Source of the DNA: an uncultured Lachnospiraceae bacterium
GTDB lineage: Bacteria > Bacillota > Clostridia > Lachnospirales > Lachnospiraceae
Direction of reading: 5' to 3'
DNA length: 8,342 nucleotides
Assembly: GCA_947178465.1 (NCBI GenBank)
Contig: CAMWYL010000128.1
Span: 1-8,342, forward strand
In this document: positions 1 through 6,737 of the stretch, piece by piece
How the letters are laid out: the number at the start of each line of letters is the position of its first letter
How positions within the stretch are numbered: the stretch's first letter is position 1
Translations under genes and position numbers: made by a program
Notes under the pieces: generated by a model
What the model saw: only the letters and a program-made list of their open reading frames with translations
What the model was told of the DNA's origin: nothing
The model's database searches: none

Positions 1-1
1 C

Positions 2-1987
2 AAGTACCTGTTGCCGTTGGATATTCTTCTGACGGTAGGCACTGCTGCCTTTGTGTGTTATACGAAGGACCGGGAGAAGGATGGCAGGGCAGCCTGTAAG
101 GCTGTTCCATGTACGATTTTGGTTCTGTATTATGTAGCCTGTTTCATAAGGGGTATTATTCGGTATGAAAACCTTAACGCGGCAATATATGATACATTTT
201 TACCGGGAAGGACAGCCTGCGTAGGGTTGGTGGTTCTGATTGGGTGGCTGTTATATGAAAAAACAGGTTTACTTTCTGATAAAAGAACAGGCGAGGGGTA
301 TCTCAAGAAGCAAAAGTTCGGTTTGGAAATTTCGGTTGCAGGTCTGGTCATTGTGACATTTTTCCTATGCCCTACATTTGAAACATTACTGACCAATATG
401 GATGAATTTTCTTTTTCGTTAAGCTCTGTATGGTATCGGTTTATTTTTGTGGGGATTTTGGGATGGGGAGCAGGGATTGGTTTTCTGTTATTGCTCAGCG
501 AAAAGAAAAGAAAGGTTTTCCTGGCGACGGCATGGATTTTATCCATTGGCGCTTATCTGCAGGGAATGTTTTTGAATAATCGGTTGTTTTTAATGGACGG
601 GAAGCGGATGGAATGGAGTGACCCGTTCAAGCTGGGCAATTTGTCGGTTTGGTGTGCTGTATGCGTGATTTTGGCGGGCGTGTGCTTGTGGCTGAAAAAT
701 GCAAGGTGGAAGCTGATGACGATGGTGTCCGCGGCATTATGCCTGATGCAGACAATCGGCGTGCTGTCATTAATTCCGTCTTATAACATGGGGGCAGGGC
801 AGGAAACGGACATTGACCGGAACTATCTTTCCACGCAGGGGTTGTTTGAAGTGGCATCAGAGGAAAACGTAATCATTATTGTGCCGGATACCTTCGACGT
901 GGATTACATGGATGAGATACTTGTGCAGAATCCGGATTTTTTGGAGCCTTTAAAGGGCTTCACCTATTTTCCGGATATGGTTTCCCGGTTTCCCAGAACA
1001 ACGCCCTCTATATCATATATGCTGACGGAGGAAGAATACTTTTATGAAATACCGCAGTCAGAATATGCAGATACTGCTTTTTCCCGGTGCCCATTTTGGA
1101 AGCAGCTTCAAGAGAACGGATATCAATACTATTTTTTTGAATATGAGCGAGATACCATAGGCGGTTCCGTGCTAAAAAGCGCCGCAAATTTTGTGGAACA
1201 GGGTACGGTTATTGACAAACGGATTTCAACGGCGGGATGCGCGGAAACCATGCTCAGGATTGGGAATTACAGGCTGTTTCCTTACTTTTTGAAGGATTAT
1301 TATATTTATACTTCGGGAGATATTAACCGCCTTATTATTAAAGAAAGAACCCTTGCGATTCCGATATATGAGGCGGATGATGTCGGGTATTATCAGGAAT
1401 TAAAACGCAATGGGCTGAAGGTGGCGGAGGAAGACAGGGCGTTGCGGTTTATACATATGGACGGTGCACATTCGCCATATACTATGAATGAGTTCGGAGA
1501 GCGGGTTCGCGAGGAGGACAGCTCACGTATGCAGCAGTGCATGGGAAGTATGAACATTGTTTATGAATATCTGAAATGTCTGCAGGAAATAGGGGCTTAC
1601 GAGCAGTCAACGATTATTATCACCGCGGACCATGGGGAGAACTATATGTCAGAACAGTTGGAACAGAATACAAACCCCATTTTGTTTATTAAGCCCTATG
1701 GAGTGGGAGCAGACCGGGAACTGCGGATATCGGATGTATATGCGTCCCAGAATGATTTATTACCAACCGTCTGTGCCGCATTGGGATTGCAATACGATAT
1801 AAATTGGGGAATGGATTTGCTGGATACCCGGGGAATGGATAAAGAACGGGTGCGGTATCATTACTATACAGTCGTTGAGAATACGGTGCAGACAAAGGTC
1901 AGGACTTATAAAATAACAGGGAGTTCGCTGGACTTTAATAATTGGGAGGCAACGGATGAATACCGTGAATTTGGGAAATACCATTAA
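2..1987 (+). CDS. Membrane-anchored sulfatase-superfamily protein (LTA-synthase-like phosphotransferase or hydrolase), 5' partial
   Basis: The frame is open to the left edge, so the true start lies upstream; TTG at 11 has no ribosome binding site and is unlikely to be the start. Numbering residues from that TTG, about eight hydrophobic segments fill residues 4-255, followed by a catalytic domain from about 285. Visible alkaline-phosphatase-superfamily landmarks are VPDTFD (291-296, D293 a likely metal ligand), a Thr pair T330/T331 in PRTTPS as candidate nucleophile, H482/H487 in IHMDGAHSPY, and ADHGE (539-543, metal ligands D540/H541). Enzymes of this fold with a Thr nucleophile, such as LtaS and EptA, transfer phosphoglycerol or phosphoethanolamine outside the membrane. 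Family membership is clear; donor, acceptor and transferase versus hydrolase activity are not. Its place at the head of a glycosyltransferase run suggests polysaccharide decoration. It ends 12 bp before the next gene. Confidence 0.85.
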   Translation, partial: KYLLPLDILLTVGTAAFVCYTKDREKDGRAACKAVPCTILVLYYVACFIRGIIRYENLNAAIYDTFLPGRTACVGLVVLIGWLLYEKTGLLSDKRTGEGYLKKQKFGLEISVAGLVIVTFFLCPTFETLLTNMDEFSFSLSSVWYRFIFVGILGWGAGIGFLLLLSEKKRKVFLATAWILSIGAYLQGMFLNNRLFLMDGKRMEWSDPFKLGNLSVWCAVCVILAGVCLWLKNARWKLMTMVSAALCLMQTIGVLSLIPSYNMGAGQETDIDRNYLSTQGLFEVASEENVIIIVPDTFDVDYMDEILVQNPDFLEPLKGFTYFPDMVSRFPRTTPSISYMLTEEEYFYEIPQSEYADTAFSRCPFWKQLQENGYQYYFFEYERDTIGGSVLKSAANFVEQGTVIDKRISTAGCAETMLRIGNYRLFPYFLKDYYIYTSGDINRLIIKERTLAIPIYEADDVGYYQELKRNGLKVAEEDRALRFIHMDGAHSPYTMNEFGERVREEDSSRMQQCMGSMNIVYEYLKCLQEIGAYEQSTIIITADHGENYMSEQLEQNTNPILFIKPYGVGADRELRISDVYASQNDLLPTVCAALGLQYDINWGMDLLDTRGMDKERVRYHYYTVVENTVQTKVRTYKITGSSLDFNNWEATDEYREFGKYH

Positions 1988-2002
1988 AAGGAGTTTGTGA
2001 TG
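1986..2002 (+). promoter_or_regulatory. Ribosome binding site deciding the start of the GT14 gene
   Basis: AAAAGGAG at 1986-1993 overlaps the stop codon of the upstream gene. Two adjacent in-frame starts follow, GTG at 1997 and ATG at 2000. The site lies 6 bases before the ATG but only 3 before the GTG, so the ATG is preferred. Confidence 0.7.
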
Positions 2003-2896
2003 TTAAGACATGCTTATTTGATTATGATCCATAAAGACTCATTGGTACTGAAGCGCCTGTTGCAGCTGTTGGATGATGAAAATAACGGTATATATATTCA
2101 CGTTGACAAAAACGCCGGGCATGTGGAACCGGATAAAATACGGGGGCTGACGCAAAAATCGCCAATAAGCGTTTATGGGAAATATAAGGTATACTGGGGG
2201 ACAAACAGCATTACGCTTGCAGAACTGTTTTTGTTAAAGAAGGCGATAAAAGGAAAATATGATTATTACCATATTCTTTCAGGAGCAGATTTACCGATAA
2301 AATCAAAACAGGAGATACAACAGTTCTTTGAGAAGAATAACGGAAAAGAATTTATACATTTTGGCACCCGGCAGTATCAGAGGGATATCGCTGAGCGTTA
2401 TAATGTCTGGCACTTTTTTTCAAAGCAGTTGGGTAGAAAGAGGGATAAAAAGTTCTGGGTAGCTGCAGAGACTTATTCGCTCGCTATTCAAAGAAGACTT
2501 CACATAGACAGAACAAAAAAGACAGACTATACTTTTTACGGAGGCGCTAATTGGTGCAGTATCACACATGCGTTGGCAGAATATATTACAACAAACGACA
2601 GGAAGTACAGAAAAGCATTTCGTTGGACCCAGATTAGTGATGAAGCCATATGGCAGACAATCATAATGGATTCACCCTTTCGGGAAAATCTATATAAAAA
2701 AGGTTTTGATAATGATTATCGTGCATGCGCACGGTATATAGACTGGGACAGGGGGTCGCCCTATGTGTTCAGAAAAGAAGATTTTGACGGCTTAATATCG
2801 TCGGAGTATATGTTTGCAAGAAAGTTTGACGAAGATACAGATAGTGAGATTATAGAAATGATATATAGAGCAGTGGGAGAAGAAAGTGGGAAATAA
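2000..2896 (+). CDS. GT14 glycosyltransferase, core-2/I-branching enzyme family
   Basis: A 298-residue protein, close to full length for bacterial members of the Branch family (PF02485, CAZy GT14). Characteristic motifs run in order: IYIHVDK (31-37), WGTNS (66-70), HILSGADLPIKS (91-102), GGANWCSITH (181-190), SDEAIWQT (213-220) with the D-E pair that usually supplies the catalytic acid, and MFARKFDE (271-278) near the end. Animal members add beta-1,6-linked GlcNAc to mucin-type or I-antigen glycans, and a related family member is a xylosyltransferase; bacterial specificities vary, so donor and linkage stay open. No signal peptide or membrane segment is seen, so it probably acts at the cytoplasmic face on a lipid-linked repeat unit. 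Hand-counted lines give about 41% GC, lower than the DUF5672 gene downstream. Its 3' end overlaps the next gene by 11 bp, which suggests coupled translation. Confidence 0.88.
   Translation: MLRHAYLIMIHKDSLVLKRLLQLLDDENNGIYIHVDKNAGHVEPDKIRGLTQKSPISVYGKYKVYWGTNSITLAELFLLKKAIKGKYDYYHILSGADLPIKSKQEIQQFFEKNNGKEFIHFGTRQYQRDIAERYNVWHFFSKQLGRKRDKKFWVAAETYSLAIQRRLHIDRTKKTDYTFYGGANWCSITHALAEYITTNDRKYRKAFRWTQISDEAIWQTIIMDSPFRENLYKKGFDNDYRACARYIDWDRGSPYVFRKEDFDGLISSEYMFARKFDEDTDSEIIEMIYRAVGEESGK
2875..2888 (+). promoter_or_regulatory. Ribosome binding site and GTG start of the GT11 gene inside the GT14 gene
   Basis: GGGAGA at 2875-2880 lies 5 bases before GTG at 2886, all within the last codons of the GT14 gene. 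No ATG competes nearby: the conserved GT11 N-terminal motif begins only 13 residues in, so the start must lie close to here. Confidence 0.65.
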
Positions 2897-3932
2897 ACCG
2901 ATTATCGCAACAGAACTGTTAAAGGGACAAGGGCTTGGAAATCAGTTGTTTTGTTATGTCACGACAAGATGTCTTGCACTACGGAATAACTGTGATTACA
3001 GCATCTTGGGCAGTGAGACGTTGGCCAATAATATTCACAGTCAATGCGGGTTATACTTTATGGATTTGGAAGTTGGCATTCCTGCCCAAAAAGAAGACTT
3101 CAAAAAGGTATACCATGAAAAAGAGGACAGGCTTTATATTGCTAATTCCAAGCATGACATAGAGCATGGCGCTTATGTGGCAGGAATAGATGAAGCGCTT
3201 CTGCACATGAAGGAGAGCGTGTTGGTCTATGGTAATATGCAGGCGGAAGATTATTATCTGACCTATAAAGAGGAAATCCGTCAGTGGCTTACGGTAAAAC
3301 CGGAATATGACTGTTATGAGTACAGTCAGGACGATTTATGTATTATTCATCTTCGCTGTACGGATTATATGGACTCGCCGGAGTTGTTCCTGAATAAACG
3401 GTATTGGATAAACGGCATGAACAATATGAGAAAAATTAACCCCAACATGCGGTTTATGATTATTACCAATGACGTGAAGGAAGCGGAGAAGCTGATTCCG
3501 GGTGTCAAGGCCTATAATTTTGACTTGGCGAAGGATTATTCGATTATAAAAAACGCAAAATATCTGCTGCTGGCCAATTCGTCTTTTACGTATTTCCCTG
3601 CTTTTACGAGCACAACGGTGAAGTATATTATCGCGCCGAAGTATTGGGCGAGGCATAACGTATCGGATGGTTATTGGGCATCGGAACAGAATATTTATGA
3701 GGGCTGGACTTATCAGGACCGGAAGGGCAGACTTTTCAGCGCCGCGGAGTGCAGATTAGAGCTGGAACAATATAAAAAAGAATCAAAAACCTATGAAAAG
3801 CTCAACACACCGATGTCAGAACAGGAAAAGAGTAAGGCATATCGAAAGGCAAAAAGATTTTATAACAGGTACAAAATCAGGCATTATTGGGATTCGGCAA
3901 AAAGAAAGATCCGGATGGCTATAAAGAAGTAA
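2886..3932 (+). CDS. GT11 family glycosyltransferase, alpha-1,2-fucosyltransferase-like
   Basis: A 348-residue protein with GT11 landmarks: GQGLGNQLF (14-22), matching the glycine-rich motif near the N-terminus of bacterial alpha-1,2-fucosyltransferases; HLRCTDY (155-161), matching the HxRRxD nucleotide-sugar motif; FMIITND (190-196); and LLLANSSFTYFPAF (227-240), matching the C-terminal donor-binding motif. Known members transfer fucose from GDP-fucose to galactose, but some related sequences in capsule loci have other roles. The second arginine of HxRRxD is a cysteine here (C158), so fucosyl specificity should be held loosely. The last 40 or so residues are very basic (about 14 Lys/Arg), possibly a membrane-surface contact. 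GTG start at 2886 overlaps the GT14 gene. The ribosome binding site of the next gene begins within this gene's stop codon. No GDP-fucose synthesis gene lies in the window. Confidence 0.85.
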   Translation: MGNKPIIATELLKGQGLGNQLFCYVTTRCLALRNNCDYSILGSETLANNIHSQCGLYFMDLEVGIPAQKEDFKKVYHEKEDRLYIANSKHDIEHGAYVAGIDEALLHMKESVLVYGNMQAEDYYLTYKEEIRQWLTVKPEYDCYEYSQDDLCIIHLRCTDYMDSPELFLNKRYWINGMNNMRKINPNMRFMIITNDVKEAEKLIPGVKAYNFDLAKDYSIIKNAKYLLLANSSFTYFPAFTSTTVKYIIAPKYWARHNVSDGYWASEQNIYEGWTYQDRKGRLFSAAECRLELEQYKKESKTYEKLNTPMSEQEKSKAYRKAKRFYNRYKIRHYWDSAKRKIRMAIKK

Positions 3933-3947
3933 GGGAGACCGGATAGG

Positions 3948-4700
3948 ATGAGCGGGGAACAGGGCAAAAAATTACAGCTTCCAAATGTGACGCTTGTGGC
4001 GATGACAAGCGTGAATATAAAGGCGACCATCAAGGCGATGCGGTACAGTATGCGGGGGATAGAATTCGGCGACGTGGTTCTGATTACGCACAAAAAGCCC
4101 TTAGGTTTACCCAAAAGCATACGTTACAGCCATACGGACAGGCTCAGGGATATTGACGCGTTTAACTATAAGATGGTTTATGAGCTGGGTGGTCATATCA
4201 AGACGGATTTTGCGCTGATTGTCCATGCGGACGGCTTTGTGGTGCATCCGGAACAGTGGCGGGATGAGTTCCTGGACTATGATTACATCGGAGCGCCGTG
4301 GCCCCTGCCGCCGGAGGGCGATACGACCACCTACAGGGATATTTACGGGAATATCTGCCGCGTGGGAAACAGCGCGGGCATTCGCAGCAAGCGGCTTATG
4401 GATTTTCCCAAGAAAGCGAATGTTCCGTGGACAGGGGAGTATGCCTATGGGAAAATGTGGTATTATGAGGACGGCTTTATCTGCTGTAAGATTCGGCATT
4501 TGCTGGAAGCGGAGGGAATGCGGATTGCTCCGATAGAGGTCGCAAAATACTACAGTCATGAGAAAATGATACCCGAGGTAGAGGGGATTACACCGTTTGC
4601 CTTTCACAAGTGGGAGGGGACAAACGCGCAATATCCGAATTTTATAAAGGAGCCGTTTGTAAGGCGGTGTAAAAAAGCAGTGAGGAAATTTCTTTCTTAA
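3948..4700 (+). CDS. DUF5672 family protein, probable glycosyltransferase of unknown specificity
   Basis: A 250-residue protein that I recognise as DUF5672. Landmarks: PNVTLVAMTSVN (12-23), the first beta-strand and nucleotide-binding-type loop; ALIVHADGFVVHP (89-101), where HADG resembles the DxD-type metal/donor site of GT-A enzymes (often QxDG in this family, as I recall it); DYIGAPWP (112-119); RVGNSAGIRS (138-147), a typical acceptor-side glycine motif; YYEDGFICC (172-180); and PFAFHKW (216-222). The family has no assigned reaction, but it is repeatedly found among glycosyltransferases, and the layout is GT-A-like. The C-terminus FVRRCKKAVRKFLS is basic and amphipathic. Start ATG 3948 has AAGGGAG at 3931-3937, a rather long 10-base spacing. 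Hand-counted lines give about 52% GC, higher than the GT14 gene. A 70 bp gap follows, the longest in the window. Confidence 0.8.
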   Translation: MSGEQGKKLQLPNVTLVAMTSVNIKATIKAMRYSMRGIEFGDVVLITHKKPLGLPKSIRYSHTDRLRDIDAFNYKMVYELGGHIKTDFALIVHADGFVVHPEQWRDEFLDYDYIGAPWPLPPEGDTTTYRDIYGNICRVGNSAGIRSKRLMDFPKKANVPWTGEYAYGKMWYYEDGFICCKIRHLLEAEGMRIAPIEVAKYYSHEKMIPEVEGITPFAFHKWEGTNAQYPNFIKEPFVRRCKKAVRKFLS

Positions 4701-4770
4701 AGCAAACGATTTTTAAGGCAGATGTTGTTATGAAAGCGGGCTAAACGGCGATTGAAAAGTAGGAGAACGT

Positions 4771-5730
4771 ATGGTTTACGATTGTTTTCAGTTTTTTAAT
4801 GAATTGGATATCTTGAAAATCCGGTTAAATGTCTTGAACTCCGTGGTGGACAGATTTGTTATCAGCGAGGCGACAGAAACCTTTTCCGGGCTGCAAAAGC
4901 CGCTGTACTATGAGGAAAATAAAGAAATGTTTGCTGAGTTTGCGGACAAGATCATCCACATTGTGGTGGATGACACACCCAAGGGAACTGACTGGGGCAC
5001 ACATGAGCGGGATACGTTCCAGAAAAATGCAGTCACAAGGGGATTAAAAGACTGTACGGATGAAGATATTGTGATATTCAGCGACCTTGACGAGATACCA
5101 AATCCTGATAAAATCCGGGAAATCCTGAAAGACTTCCGGGACGATAAAATCTATCATTTTGCGCAACGGCTCTTTTACTGCTATCTGAATATGGAGGAGG
5201 TTTCCGGGAAGCTCTTATCCTATGCGGGCGAATTTGAGGGTGTGACGCGTAAGAAATGGATTGGTTCTAAGATGCTCAGCTACAAGCTTCTGCGGGAACA
5301 AAACCTTCTGCTTGGAGAGCTTCGTTTCCCCGAACGGAAGGAAATCGGCATTCGGGTGGACGACGGCGGCTGGCATTTTGGCTATATGGGCGGTCACGGA
5401 GAGAAGGATATTCGCAAGCGCGTGCAGGAAAAGGTCGTATCGGCAGCGCATCAGGAGTATAATTCAAGACATGTGTTGTCACAGGTAACCGATCAGATTA
5501 AGGATGGGAAGGATATCTTTGGAAGAGATGCGCAGTTTGTCCGCTGTGAGATTGACGAGACCTTTCCTCAGTATATCCGAGAGCATCAAAAGGAGCTTGC
5601 CTTCCTGATTATGCAGGAGGAAAAACCTGTGGTAAGGGTGGTCCGCAGAATAAAGCTTGCGGTAAAGAATGCAGCCTATAGCACTGCTGTAGGTATCAAG
5701 CGGATTGGAAGGAAGTTATTAAGGAGATAA
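4771..5730 (+). CDS. GT17 family glycosyltransferase, beta-1,4-N-acetylglucosaminyltransferase-like
   Basis: A 319-residue protein matching the GT17 family (PF04724), whose animal member MGAT3 adds the bisecting beta-1,4-GlcNAc to N-glycans. Landmarks: YDCFQFFNELDILKIRL (3-19), the highly conserved N-terminal motif; VDRFVISEATETFSG (26-40); WGTHERDTFQKNAV (75-88), the helix before the metal site; FSDLDEIPNP (103-112) with D105/D107 as DxD metal ligands; and GGWHFGYMGG (199-208) followed by a KxxxAAHQEY-type segment. There is no signal peptide or membrane helix, unlike the Golgi-anchored animal enzyme, so the protein is cytoplasmic. The C-terminal 30 residues are strongly basic and amphipathic. 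ATG 4771 has AGGAG at 4761-4765, 5 bases upstream, the clearest ribosome binding site in this part. The donor in bacteria is usually unproven; GlcNAc is a family-based guess. Confidence 0.88.
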   Translation: MVYDCFQFFNELDILKIRLNVLNSVVDRFVISEATETFSGLQKPLYYEENKEMFAEFADKIIHIVVDDTPKGTDWGTHERDTFQKNAVTRGLKDCTDEDIVIFSDLDEIPNPDKIREILKDFRDDKIYHFAQRLFYCYLNMEEVSGKLLSYAGEFEGVTRKKWIGSKMLSYKLLREQNLLLGELRFPERKEIGIRVDDGGWHFGYMGGHGEKDIRKRVQEKVVSAAHQEYNSRHVLSQVTDQIKDGKDIFGRDAQFVRCEIDETFPQYIREHQKELAFLIMQEEKPVVRVVRRIKLAVKNAAYSTAVGIKRIGRKLLRR

Positions 5731-5732
5731 AA

Positions 5733-6701
5733 ATGTCAACGGTTCCGAAGATTTCGATTTGCATCCCGACATATAACAATGCGGACGAGGCGGAGCGGCT
5801 GCTGCAGTCGATTGCCACGCAGGAATACAAGGATTATGAGGTCAATATTTCCGACGACTCGACCAATGATGAGATAGAGCGGTTGATTAAGAACTATCCG
5901 GGTATCAATTATATCCATAATAAGAAGCCGCTTGGACATATCTTTAACTGGAATGCCGCAATTAAAATGGCAAAGGGTGAGTACATCAAAATCATGTTTA
6001 GTGATGACTGGTTTACCGACAGTGGCAGTCTCGGGCGCTTCGCGACCATGCTGGACGATAATCCGCAGGCCGGTTTTGCTTTTTCCGGAAGCAGACAGGT
6101 GATGCTTGACGGGCAGGATGCGGACAACATGCAACATGCGAACAATATGCTGTATATGGTACAGGAAGATAACGGGAATGCTTATTATGACCGCCGGGCT
6201 CCGGAGGAATATGTGAGCCGGCTCAGACGGGACTATCGGTCATTGTTTATGAGTAATCAGATTGGTGCGCCCAGCGCGGTAATATATCGACGGGGGGATT
6301 TTCTGACCCTGTTTGATGAGAAGAGCAATTGGGCTTCTGATGTATTTCTTTATTTTGAGTTGCTCCAAAGGAATTCGCAGTTTGCTTACACGGAAAAGCC
6401 GCTTGTCTCCATCGGTGTACATGCCAATCAGTATACAGAGAGCTTTTCCGAGAAGGATATGCGCATTTATAATGATTACAGATATATGTATACCAAGTAT
6501 CATTTGAAGGAAAGCAGAGAGTGTAGGGAATATTTTGCAGGAAGTTATATCGTCAAATATCATAAGGGCTTAAAGGAAGCGAAAGCGCTGGGTATTGGAG
6601 CAGAGCTGTACTTGAGGAAGTATTTCGTGGAGTTTTGGAAAAGTATTCGGTGCTTTGTTGGACATCGGTGGGACTTGCTTCGTACCGGAAAAGCAGTATA
6701 A
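5733..6701 (+). CDS. GT2 family glycosyltransferase
   Basis: A 322-residue protein with an N-terminal GT-A domain of the GT2 type: KISICIPTYNNADEAERLL (6-24), the first strand and nucleotide loop; VNISDDSTND (37-46), with the conserved D41/D42 that contact the nucleotide; a GHIFNWNAAIKMAKGEYI segment (68-85); and MFSDDWF (88-94), which is the DxD-equivalent metal site. Residues beyond about 200 form the acceptor-side part, with NWASDVFLYFELLQ (209-222) likely holding the catalytic acidic residue (D213). It is cytoplasmic, without membrane segments, and adds one sugar to the repeat unit; sugar and linkage cannot be read from sequence. AAGGAG at 5721-5726, 6 bases before ATG 5733, lies inside the end of the GT17 gene, so the two genes are only 2 bp apart and probably translated together. 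Confidence 0.9.
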   Translation: MSTVPKISICIPTYNNADEAERLLQSIATQEYKDYEVNISDDSTNDEIERLIKNYPGINYIHNKKPLGHIFNWNAAIKMAKGEYIKIMFSDDWFTDSGSLGRFATMLDDNPQAGFAFSGSRQVMLDGQDADNMQHANNMLYMVQEDNGNAYYDRRAPEEYVSRLRRDYRSLFMSNQIGAPSAVIYRRGDFLTLFDEKSNWASDVFLYFELLQRNSQFAYTEKPLVSIGVHANQYTESFSEKDMRIYNDYRYMYTKYHLKESRECREYFAGSYIVKYHKGLKEAKALGIGAELYLRKYFVEFWKSIRCFVGHRWDLLRTGKAV

Positions 6702-6716
6702 AGGCATGGGAATAAA

Positions 6717-6737
6717 GGGAGGATTTAGACTGTCATG
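6717..6737 (+). promoter_or_regulatory. Ribosome binding site of the polymerase-like gene with long spacing
   Basis: GGGAGG at 6717-6722 is a strong site, but 12 bases separate it from ATG 6735, longer than for the neighbours. An in-frame TAG at 6726-6728 rules out an earlier start, so ATG 6735 is kept. Confidence 0.55.

Noticed and set aside
11..13. TTG at 11 as the true start of the first gene
   Set aside because: The reading frame continues to the left edge with hydrophobic residues, and no ribosome binding site can be seen, so the gene is treated as 5' partial.
130..546. Minus-strand open frame of 138 codons
   Set aside because: It lies antisense inside the membrane part of the sulfatase-family gene, has no ribosome binding site or recognisable domain, and is best explained as a shadow of the + strand codons.
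4107..4631. Minus-strand open frame of 174 codons opposite the DUF5672 gene
   Set aside because: It is the longest antisense frame, but its translation is low in recognisable structure, and the + strand protein there carries clear conserved family motifs. The higher GC of this gene explains the lack of stop codons.
4701..4770. 70-bp gap between the DUF5672 and GT17 genes as an internal promoter or terminator
   Set aside because: TTGTTA near 4725 has no good -10 partner at 16-18 bases, and there is no stable hairpin with a T-run. A five-codon ATG...TAA at 4730-4744 lacks a ribosome binding site. Apart from the GT17 ribosome binding site at 4761-4765 nothing can be supported.
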